Shown: positions 36,359-47,576 of the stretch, one piece after another
Position numbering within the stretch: the stretch's first letter is position 1
Layout: each line of letters begins with the position of its first letter
NCBI GenBank assembly: GCA_037974665.1
Contig: CM075764.1
Coordinates: 90,638,825-90,702,824, forward strand
DNA: 64,000 nt
DNA from: Ehretia macrophylla
Taxonomy: Eukaryota; Streptophyta; Magnoliopsida; Boraginales; Ehretiaceae
Direction: 5' to 3'
Notes under the pieces: generated by a model
What the model was told of the DNA's origin: nothing
Databases searched by the model: none
What the model saw: the letters and a program-made list of their open reading frames with translations, nothing else
Program-made: the position numbers and the translations under genes

Positions 36359-36936
36359 GAATTCATAAAGGTGGGTAGAGATGGCTGCAGTAGATTCTTC
36401 CGACCGAGTCTCAGTAGCAGAGTCTTGAAGCACGGATCTAACGGCAAGGGAATCAGCGGCTGATCGCGATTCATCAGTCGCAATTCTCCCAGCAGCTATC
36501 CATTTTAGTTCGCCAGTCAATGACTGAGCTGTGATTGCATAGGTGGTAGAGCAAGCTGGAGCGGAGGCAGCCTATTCTTCTTATTGCTAACAGCCTATTA
36601 GGGATTCAAGTATAGTAAGAAGCAACAGGAGAAGAAAGACAGAAAGAAAAAAGAGCAATTAATATTACTATATATATATAATTTTGCTTCGATGTTCTCG
36701 ATCTTGCAAGTCAAGAATTCCGTACTTTGGAAAAGAGTAGCGGGTAAGGTCGCATCTCACAAGGGCGAAACCTGGCTCCTTTAGGTCTGCCAACATCACT
36801 GATTGGGGAAGATCAAAGTCCATTACAGTCTCGCAAAAGCAAAGGAAAGTCAAAAAAAGGAAAGAAAGTAATACAGAACAGCGCTCCTGAATGAGATTCT
36901 TTGTATCAGTACTTCGGTCTCGGAAACCAAACACTA
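36359..36936. repeat. 578-bp segment, third (partial) copy at the edge of repeat B
   Basis: Same segment as 12729-13306 and 38761-39338. It ends in …ACACTA, which overlaps the ACTACTATG start of repeat B (36933). The junction therefore carries about 4 bp of microhomology, as expected from short-homology joining. Confidence 0.92.
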
Positions 36937-36993
36937 CTATGATTATGGACCTAAAGAAGATTACAGCAAGTTCAGTGGATGTTATAAACCCTG

Positions 36994-37027
36994 TAGCCCC
37001 TACTGTGGCTTAGCCCCTACTGTGGCT
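36994..37027 (+). repeat. 17-bp tandem duplication specific to copy B
   Basis: TAGCCCCTACTGTGGCT occurs twice in tandem here and once in copy A (about 4373-4389). It reads as a slippage-type change after the copies separated. Confidence 0.9.
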
Positions 37028-37654
37028 TCGCCCCGAACTTCACGCGTGTTTTCACGTCACAATATTGTGTCAATTTATCATCCTACCTATTCTTAACAGT
37101 AGTGGTGAAGTCAGGCAATAGGTTAGTGTAGGCAGTACAATGATGCAGTCAGTAGCCAAATCACATTTGATACAGAAATTATAATTTTTTTACTAAATAT
37201 ATTTTGAAGTCAATTAAAGTATAAACAAGTATTTTTTAACACAGTTTTAGATCCAAACTACATTTGAGACAACAATCGACGAAATTGGATGAAATAAGAT
37301 ATCATTTTTTTTTATCGCACAATAAAGAAGAATAATCTTTTCATCGAGTCGCTTATAGTATGTGATTCGGATAAAACATATACTTTTAATTATTTTAAAA
37401 TATATTTAGTAAAAAGAAATATAACTTTAATAATTAATTCTAAAAATTAATTACTAGCTTTTGTAGCCAATTCATAGCTAATAGCCATGGAACGTTAATT
37501 AGAAATGAAATAGCCACAAAAATTCAACTTTTGTCGCCATTATATGGCCAAATGACCACGAAATTTGAAAATTAATTATTGTTCCTGTCGCTCTTTCTAT
37601 TTTTATGCCTAATGACGATTACACATTGGCTACTGAAATTTTTTTTAAAAAAAT

Positions 37655-37893
37655 TATGTCGCTTTTCCGTAGTTGCATAGAGATGACATGTTTTTCATTG
37701 CCTTTCTATAGCTATTTGATGATGAAAAATTTTCCATCACCTTTCGTTGCTATTAGTTGGTGGAAATAAAAAAAATTATGTCGCTTTTCCGTAGTTGCAT
37801 AGAGATGACATGTTTTTCATTGCCTTTCTATAGCTATTTGATGATGAAAAATTTTCCATCACCTTTCGTTGCTATTAGTTGGCGGAAATATTT
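37655..37893 (+). repeat. Two tandem 122-bp units (repeat B)
   Basis: Equivalent to 11631-11871. In this copy the two units share their variants (both read TTTTCCGTAG and GAAAAATTTTCC), whereas in copy A they differ. Confidence 0.85.
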
Positions 37894-38760
37894 TTCATGT
37901 TGTGTGAGATTGTTGAAGTGAGTGTATAATTTGTTAAATTAATGACGTTAGTTTTTTTTTTGTCGTTGATCTAATTGGGTTTAACTATTTCTGCTTGGCT
38001 TACTTGGGCTTTCAAAGTCATAGTCTTATGTTGGCTTATCGTCATTAATAAGTATAGTTTAGCTATAATATCAATGGGTCTAACGCGAACCTGAAGTTGA
38101 GAAGCCCAGCCCAACAGCACCCCCTCGTGCCCCACACCTTCCAGCAAAATAGAAAATGCAGAAAAAACTTTTTCTTTTTTGTTTTTAAGAAGTCAAAACC
38201 CTAAAACCTTATGGCTTTCTCGTCTATATATATACAACTAGCAAAAAAGCAAGTTGGCGTTTCTGTACACAACCCAAAATGCAGAAAAAAAAACTTTTTC
38301 TTTTTTGTTTCCCAGAAGTCAAAACCCTACCGCGTTTCCCATTTTTCCATTAAAACGTTCCTACCATTCTGAATAATATGTCATCATTTGCATGACCTTG
38401 TGTCCATAAGTGCCAACGACCTTCAACTGATGTTGATAGGCTTAGCAACTTGCCAGAATCTATTCTTTGTCACATACCCTCTCTCTTCCAACAGAGTATG
38501 CTGTTGCCACCAGGGCGTTATAAAAAACGTAGAAATTCATTTGGAAAAATATCCCCAATCTCGTTTTCAGTAATTACGGCACCAAACGGTTTAATCCGCG
38601 CTAGACAAAAGACAGAAACATTAAGTTTGCATGTTTTTGTTAACAAGGTTTTGTTATCCCTCAACGTACAATGCATAGACAGGTTTTCTCTGGCGATTGA
38701 AAAATATTATGAGGCATATGATGTTACTACTTGGATATCCAATCCAATTGCTAGGACACC

Positions 38761-39338
38761 GAATTCATAAAGGTGGGTAGAGATGGCTGCAGTAGATTCT
38801 TCCGACCGAGTCCCAGTAGCAGAGTCTTGAGGCACGGATCTAACGGCAAGGGAATCAACGGCTGATCGCGATTCATCAGTCGCAATTCTCCCAACAGCTA
38901 TCCATTTTAGTTCGCCAGTCAATGACTGAGCTGTGATTGCATAGGTGGTAGAGCAAGCTGGAGCGGAGGCAGCCTATTCTTCTTATTGCTAACAGCCTAT
39001 TAGGGATTCAAGTATAGTAAGAAGCAACAGGAGAAGAAAGACAGAAAGAAAAAAGAGCAATTAATATTACTATATATATATAATTTTGCTTCGATGTTCT
39101 CGATCTTGCAAGTCAAGAAATCCGTACTTTGGAAAGGAGTAGCGGGTAAGGTCGCATCACACAAGGGCGAAACCTGGCTCCTTTAGGTCTGCCAACATCA
39201 CTGATTGGGGAAGATCAAAGTCCATTACAGTCTCGCAAAAGCAAAGGAAAGTCAAAAAAAGGAAAGAAAGTAATACAGAACAGCGCTCCTGAATGAGCTT
39301 CTTTGTATCAGTACTTCGGTCTCGAAAACCAAACACTA
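38761..39338. repeat. 578-bp segment, copy inside repeat B
   Basis: Counterpart of 12729-13306. The 36359-36936 copy shares some variants with this one (ATGGCTGCAG) and has private ones. Confidence 0.92.
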
Positions 39339-42300
39339 ACTGTTGGAACTGTTGGAGTATCCGCGTCAAGGCAGTTGGTCATGAGTGATTTCCCCTTGCC
39401 AATGGTTCAGGTTTTTATTCCTTTAAGGTAGCTAGGTAGTTCCTGAGTTAGGAGTTAGAGTTGTAGCGGATAAAAGATCTTATATCTTATATATATAGTT
39501 CCTCTTTCCTTGCTTCTTAGTTTGTCTAGGAGCAGAAGTAAGAAGTCATAAGTAGTGGTGAATCCGTGTAGCTGTCAGCTTAAATGGTAGTTGTTTATTC
39601 TCACCCGGTAGCTGCTTTTAGAGAATAATATCTCTTGCTTGGAGCTCTTCTTCGTCCTTCGACCTTTTCTAGAATGATGTATTATCTTCTTGCTTTGGTG
39701 GTCGTGGTATAGCCTTTATAGAATATCCTCTTCCCCAGGAAAGCTAACTCAATAGGAATTCTCTCTCTCGTCGGGCAATTCCGTCCTTCTCCGCAAGAGA
39801 TTGCTCTCTCCCGGGGCTAACCTATGACCTCCTTCTCCTTGTTGTTCCGATCCGACTTCAATGGAGAAAGCAAAGAGCTCTTTCTCGATAATTTCATTCG
39901 TGAACCAGGCGGTTTTTTTTACTCAACTCAAGATGTTCTTCTCTTAAGATATTTGTCTTCATAAGTAAGCGCTTAGGCACGAAAGGAAAGAGAAAAGGCT
40001 GTCAGTCCAAGCAACTCGCCCTGAGGGAAGAGCTCCCTACTCCGCTCCGTATTCCAATCCTCAAGGCGCGATAGACCCGATGAAAGCCCACAGGAACAGA
40101 CCCACGAAGGGGATTTACTCCTAACTGCTCCTTCAAGGAAAAGGAAGTAACTGAACTGAGGATTCACCGATCGCGAAGGAAGGGAAGGCTAGGGCAAGCA
40201 AGTCAGGGAAGGAAGAAACTGAACTGCAGGGAAAGGCGCTAGAGCCCAGTTCTTTCAGCCCCTGTTAAGATAAGATGATTGTAGCGAGCGTAGCCCTATT
40301 AATAAGCCTTAGTGAGCGCAAGGTTTCACTTCCATTATAAGGGCTAGGTCCTATGATCCGTAGATTATAGAGGTGTTTACTCTTACCATTAGTTGAAATC
40401 CTGCTATTAGTTATTAGTTGGTATCCCCCGAAGCTGGTATTTGGCAGGTGAGGGCAACCCTCAGTTACTAGCTGTGGATAGGAATAGGATCCGGGTACAA
40501 AGATGATGGAGGTCCTTCTTCCACCTCTGGATCCAGACAAGTCGAAAGCCCATCTCTTTCTTCTTCTGCAGCGAACCAATACGAGTAGGTCTAGTAGCCA
40601 TAGCTGCTGGTAGTGCTAGTTACAGGCAGAGATCAAGCAAAGGTCTTCCTTCCCCGACGTCTCTCCCGTTCCACCGTGGCCTTTTCTATAAGCCATTTAG
40701 TCAATTTCTTCCCTTTACGACTAGCCTACTTTACTTAGGCCCTGACCCGCGAGGAGAACCAACTGTCTTGTACTTTATGCCCAGAGAAGGACTGGCAAAA
40801 GACCGAAATCACCCTTGCACTCGCATCAGGATTCACTCCAAGCCTTCTAGCTGCCCCTCACTATCAGTACTCCACTTGCCCGAGAAGGAGCCCTGAAAGC
40901 GGCTGTTAAATCATTAACTCGTACTTAAGAGTCCTAAACTACAGTTTCTAGAAAGGCCCTCTCATCTCTTTAAGACTTGGCGCAAAGCCCCAATCCTGTA
41001 ACTAACGGTCCTCTTCCCATTGCCTTCGCTTCCCTTTATTCGTTCGCCCGAATTTTGTCAACCTTCTTATTTCATAGAACAGAACCTCTCTCCGTGAGAT
41101 ATTTCATTGTGGAAGGGCATGGTTTAGAAAGCAAAGATTAGAAGCGAGCACTATCCTCAACAGTATGTAAACAACCTAACCATTTCTATTATATTAGAAG
41201 GCAGCGTGAGAAGCTAAGAAAATGGGGCCTGTGGTAAGCTTGTCTTAACGATAGAGTGATAGCACAGAAACCTCTTTGATCATTCAACATAGTCAGCCAA
41301 TGCCAACCCACTTCTTTAATCACGAGTCTTGGGTATCGGAACGAGAAAGAGGGCATAGGTACGATAGTTGCGAACCCCAAGTCGGTTGAAAATAGTAGCG
41401 AATCAGTAGGTTAGAGTAGCTCACCTGTAGGGATAACCCTCAAATCCCATTCACTCCGACGGCATTCAAGGCCCATTCAAGGCCGGCATTAGCATTAGAT
41501 TGAGGCAAGGGCGGCTATCCTTTTCTGTCTTTCCTGGTTCGGGATTTCTTTTCTCATGGGATAAAGAGAAGCTTTTAGGGCTTAATAGCATATAATTACT
41601 AAAAGTAGGGGCAATGGGCAGAGGGAAAGCAGGCCTTAGCACCCTCGCGCTCAGACCTCAGTCTATACTCGATCTTGCTTAGAAGTCTACTCTGTCACCT
41701 TGTGAGGGGCTTGAATCAGTCCTTAGTCAATTATCACTCTCCTAGCCTAAGGCTAGGCAAGAAAGACTTTTCTATCTATATCATTAGATAAGGAAAGAAG
41801 GTGCTAGGCAGCCAAGTCTTTCTAGTTGGAAAGAAGACAGAGAACAAAAGCAGTACTTATAGAATGTTGATGTCTGAAAGGCATCAATCATCCCAGAACT
41901 AAGCGATCCAACAGTAAGCTAGTCAAAAGAGTAGGTCATCTAGATTCAAAACAGACTTGGGAGAGTAGGACAGTCAGAGGCGAGCTTAAGGCAGAAAGCC
42001 AATGCTTCAGACTGACCCAATCGTAAGCTAAATCAGTGAGAGGCGAAAGCCAAGAGCATGGGTGAGGGTGTCAAGATCCTTCCGAGAGGACCGCTCTAGT
42101 TGTTGAATGGTAGACCCTATGCTTCGTAAGATAGAGCTAAATGTAGATCTCAACTTCGTGACTAAGTCGGCCAGTGGCAAATGCAAATCATCAGAAAGTG
42201 TCTTCTTACTCGGTCTGCTTACCAATCAGTAATTGGATCGGCAGGTAAGAGGCAGTATCTATCCTATCTGCCTTCAATTCCTTGAGTCCATTCACTGAAT

Positions 42301-44002
42301 TCAAAGTGGGCTATCCGTGAGTGAAGATGGAGAGGGTAAAACTGTTTTGGCAGGACATTTGGTTTATATCCCTAAAGATTACATTCAAGGGTATGGACCT
42401 TTTTAATCGACTTGGCAGACAAAGCCATCACCAACTCTTATTACAGAGAACTAAGATCCATTAGGGCCTCAGCTCACTCAGGAAGAGAAGATTCTTTGTA
42501 AAAGAGCTTCATCAGAGGACTTTAAGTTACCTTTCCTTATTGGCGGCAGAAGACCCAAAAACTGGGATTAGCCCAACCTTATATATATAGCAGTAGCGAC
42601 AATCAAGAACAAGACTGATTACTTCTCCCCATAGATTCGACTGTAGCCGATTGGCTTCCTTACACTAACGCAGCTCCAAGAGCTATATTAAGCAGGAAGG
42701 CCCGTAGGTCAAGAGTGGAAGGACAAGACAGAACCGCAAGAGCAGATCTATGCCAATTTTACGGGGTTTGATAAACTTTTTCGATTGAGAACACCTCTTT
42801 GGTAGCATCGCCTTCACCCAACAATTGTTGACGACTTTCTAAGACTGAGTGACGGTTTAGGCTTTCTGGTCTCAGATCTGGTTTAGTGGACAAATATTAG
42901 CCGTGTAGCGGATCGGTCCTTCAATGCGGCACCTGCGATAGATGTTGGGGATCTTGCTGATTCTGGACATTCATGTGCTGCTGATTCAATAGCTGTAAGG
43001 GCGGTAATGAGACCAAGGCAATCCCTTTCGCTTACGCTTTCACCTCTAGTAGGGTCACAAGCAAGCCGGTAAGTGGATAGATTGGAAGAACTAGGCTTCG
43101 AGCCAATAGAAGTAGTTGAACTTTCCCTGGCTCTTCTATCATGACTTTCATCCTTTTAGTCTCAGCTGGGGAATGGTTTATTTCCCTAAAGATTCGATTC
43201 AAGGGTATGGACCTTTTTGGCAGAAGCATAAGCACTTAGACTAGATGTCCTTATCATCACTCTTTCTCTCACGCCCGCCCTTTTCATTTCCGTACTCAGT
43301 CTCGAGGCCTTAAACAAGGGATTTGCCCAAAAGAAATAAGATAAAAGATCTCTCTTCACCGATTCTCCCTATCTCTTTAGCCCCACTGCCAAATGAATGT
43401 GTTCTTCCTATGGCCATTTCCAGGCCTTTTTAGGCCAGTTAACAAGAGCATTTCGGGGGCTAAGCGGTGAATTTGCTTTTAAGCTTAAGAGAATGCCCAG
43501 GAGAAGGCCCTTAAGTAGCAGTCTCAGAGCCTTTTATTTATTAATGATTTACAAAATATGGCTCTTAATCCCAACCTCTGAGAGGGGGATCCACTAGACG
43601 AAAGCAAGATCTAAATAAATGTCCTGGTATTCCACATTCCTAGTTCTATCATTGAGGAGAGTTGATTCATCTTACTATTGATGGCAATTACTGACTAATC
43701 AAGGAAGAAGGGAAGATGCCATGCTATGAAGGAGATCGCTTCTATGATCGATGTATGACCAGCAAATTAACTTGGACCCTGCCTACTATGGGAGTTCCGA
43801 AAGGGGCATTCTATGAACGGAGATCTAGCCAATTGTAAAAGTGTCCTCGTCTCCAGTCTCATACCTCTTGTGATGGTGCTAGATTTCGCATGTACTTTCT
43901 CCTTCGGACCCTCACCTACCGCCCATGCCTGAGGGCTTTGAAGAAGCTTCTGGTCACATACTCCTTTTGAAATATTTTTGACGAAAGGGAAACTAAACTC
44001 TT

Positions 44003-44102
44003 CCTCTCCCTATCGGTCGAGCATCTTCCACCCTCTCCCTATCGGTCGAGCATCTTCAAACCCGGTCGAGCATCTTCAAACCCGGTCGAGCATCTTCAAA
44101 CC
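44003..44102 (+). repeat. Dispersed mitochondrial repeat array (B)
   Basis: Same as 17971-18050 but with three tandem CGGTCGAGCATCTTCAAACC units instead of two. Confidence 0.9.
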
Positions 44103-46595
44103 TCAATTGGGTATTATGGGGCTATTCTAGGTAAAAAGCAAGATCCGCCAAGGGGTATTAGGACAAAAGAAATCTCTGACTGAGATACCGACATTGATGA
44201 ATCAAACCTATAGCAATGCCGCTCTCCTTGCCCGCCCCATCCGCCCTTAGTCAGCTAAGCAAGAATCAAAGGAATTTGCCCTTGAATCCGGATTTCCCTC
44301 CCTGACTCTGGGCTGGATCGATATCTTGGTCCATGGGCCCATTCTCAATTAGTCTTCCTGGACTATCTTTCTTACCCACCCCTGAATGGGGAACAGGTAA
44401 CAATCCCCTTATGATTGCCAGCACTTCCATCTTCTTAGGAAAACCCTCCGCCCCCTAAGAACAAGAAAAGACCTACTACCCCATCTTCCACAAAAAGAGA
44501 GTATGATGGACTTTTAGGAGTGAATCACTCGCTATCAGCATCTTCTTCTTTAGGCTGCCTTGCCCATTACCGCACACGCGGGGCTACGGTACCAATCAAT
44601 CAGTTGAGCTAGGTTGTCCTTTCTTCCAGCCTTGAGGGTTCTAGCCTAGAAGGCAGAAGTGTCAATACTTTTCGCTACTAAATGTCCTTTGTTATAGGAG
44701 AAAGTCGTTCTCATACCCTGATACCGGTTTTTCTTCCTCTGGATGTTACGGTGGCATAAGTGGGAATCCGTGTCGCTACGGTCAAGCCAATGAATATCCA
44801 TCGGTCTATCTACGTACCTTCCATCGTAAGGAAAATCTCTTCGGAAGGTCGACTTGATAGTCTTTATCCCCACCGGGATAGTGGGAATCTGATTCATTGA
44901 TTTAATTGAACCTAGCGGGTAGCGCGCTACTTCCAATTTCCTGTGTAACCGGGCCCGAAGCCACTTAAGGGGAGACTACTTTTCTTCTCTTTCTGTCTAT
45001 CAGAAAAAGGATTCTCAGTCTTCTAAGTCGTAGAGTAGACGGCGATTGCCTTTTCTTTGAGGTATAGGGGCGGAATGTCTATCTGGTTGTGTTTCCATTC
45101 GCCGTAGCGCTTATTCTTGTAAGTGGTCGCCGGGGAGGGCCAACTAGGATGTGTTTAAAACGGAAGACTTGGCCTGTGGCTCGAGAGAAAGAACCAGATT
45201 CTCTGTTTCGGTGGGCGATTCCACGGCTGACTCCTATTCCGGATATATGCTTTCAGTTTCGCGTTTTCGTTGCATCCCTAACTTGAGTGAGTGAACGTGA
45301 ATGGCAACTGCTTTCCTTTGTGTTACATGAAATGAGGGCCCCTATCACTTAAAGGCAGTCTCCTAACCCGTGGAGCCTGCTTGCCCGTTGGATGAGAAAG
45401 CGGACTTCTCCCTCAAAACCGGATCTGTCTGTGTAGAGCAGGAAAGAGGAGATCGGAGTGATATACAGATTGAGAAAAAACAATCTATGAGCGGACACCA
45501 ACAACCGTTACCTTTTTTTTTAGGTGGAGAAGACTAGAAACCAGCATGTACGGGTGTCTGTCATAGGGATAGGAAGAGCAAAGTAGTAATCCCCGAGACG
45601 ATTGGATTTTCTTATAGTGAGTGGAAAGTAAAAGGTTCCATTAGCAGACCCACCATTGTGAAGGGAAAAAATGCATCCTGCGGAGGGAGTAACGCGAGCC
45701 ACTTCTCATCTTTGAGGATCGGCATTCTATCTTGATTTTATCTTTCTCCTAGGAGAGAGGACACGACAACATTTGCTTAGGAGATCGGGGACCACCTCCG
45801 ATGAGGCGAGACTCACCTCCTTCCAAGACCCACTCACATCCGATTACGGGAAAAGCCTCTATATCAGTCTTCCTTAAATGAAGGAATTCAATACCAGCGG
45901 CATTTCTTCCAGAAAGCTTTGGGACTAGGGAAGGAAATTCAAAACCAGTGACACCACCATCTCTGCTCACTCTTGTTCAACGGCAATGGACTGAAAGGCT
46001 TAGGAGACATCGTCTGATTCAGGAGTGGCAGAACCGTTGACACCAGATGCTTGGGCTTCAACCGACTTCAAATGAAAGAAAGAGAATTGAGTTTCAATTT
46101 TCCTCTCATTTGAGGAGTGAGTGTAATTGAATAAAAGCCAAAACGAAAATCTAATAATAACAAACTGGGCTGAGCTCAAGTCTGAATATCAAAGTGAAAC
46201 TGGGGAAAGAACCCGAAACCCTGGATTCCCAGTACTGGCCCACTTCTCCTCTTCTAGAAGACAAACTCTTCTAGGGAAAGAAAGACCAGTGGCAGCCCGC
46301 CCTTTTCAATTCAAGATTGAATAAAGAAAAAGTCCTCAAATCAAAAAGGAGTACCCACTCCTATTAATAAAAAAAGATAGGCGCTTTCTTTTCTTACTTG
46401 ACTATTATGGGATTCATTCCTCTTATTTTTCTCAAGGCTAGTCTATCTAATGGATGGAATCGACTAAGATTTGATCCAGTGCTGTTTCTGACTTCAAACT
46501 ATTTGCTGGGAAAACTCTAAATATAGGCATGTTGTGTATAGAGTTCACAGGAAGGAAGATTGATTTCGCCTATTAGAGTAGAGGACAGCAAACCA

Positions 46596-47576
46596 AGAGA
46601 AATTCCTAGATGATTTCGATTGACATTTCGGGCTTCACGTATTCACAAGATTCCTCCGGGCTTTCACGCCTTAGGCCAGCAAGTCTAATCATTGACTGAC
46701 AAATCCCCTTCTACAACATTGAATGTCAATGTTTTCTTCCAATTGTTGGCTGCTGTTGTTGAAGAGGTTTCTCCTGCAATGGATATTGGCCGATCTACTT
46801 CATTTGTTTAAGTGGAAAGCTAGGGATCATAAATTCTTTCGCTTTTGGCAGAAGTTCCTTTGCCAGAGGTCAATTTTTCTTCTTTAAAAGAAGAACCAGG
46901 TACTTAGTTCCAGAGAGTACCAGAGATGGTTGTGTTTGTACAAGATTCGTGAAGCTAAGCACGAAAAATCTAGAGAAATTCCTAGATGATTCCGGTCTCT
47001 CTTTTAGAGTGCCTGTAGTGTTGGCGGATCGATTTGATATAGTAACCGCAGAGATTTGGTCCAACTCAAGTATTGAACCCAAGTCTTTGTGTCGATTTCG
47101 GGCATTCTTCTTATGTAACCCTAGATCGACTTCCTTAGCCTTATCTTGAGTGGAAAGCCGGCGAACGCAATTCTTTTGCCAAATTCCTATTCAAAGGCTC
47201 CTGAAAAATGTTTGATGGCACTTTCAGTCGATCCTCCATAGGAGGTTTGTACCTTGTGGGAGTCCGAACGTCCATTTCGTCAAACTGGATTAGGAGTAGG
47301 GCTTTCAAGCCTAAGGTCGGCCCGGTCAATCAGATGATTTTGTCTGGTTGAAAGTAGTTAACCGGCTTCTTCAAAAGAAGAGTCTTCGGGGACAAATCGA
47401 GTTTCCAAATCAGTAAGAATCTTGGTGTCATCCATTCCCTTGTTGGAGGCTAAGTTCTCTCAATCTTCAGGGGAATTTCAGTACCAGGGGCGCGGTTTCC
47501 ATCAATCATAGGTATGGCCAGTGTTGTGATTCCCCTATTCTCTTCCTCTGATCTAGACATTTTAGTCTTCCTTACC
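46596..47576 (-). repeat. Inverted repeat, arm 2 (~981 bp)
   Basis: Reverse complement of 20525-21505. Nineteen unique bases separate it from the end of repeat B, so the segment has been inverted relative to copy A. Confidence 0.93.

Larger units (their letters stand above)
36933..46576 (+). repeat. Large direct repeat, copy B (without the copia insertion)
   Basis: About 9.64 kb matching 4312-4438 plus 11053-20525. It retains the uninterrupted target CAATTTATCATCC (37071-37083). It also has a 17-bp tandem duplication at 36994-37027 and one more 20-bp unit in the array at 44003. It carries the same AT-rich head (to about 38760) and mitochondrial-type tail as copy A, with no recognised gene in either. 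Confidence 0.93.
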
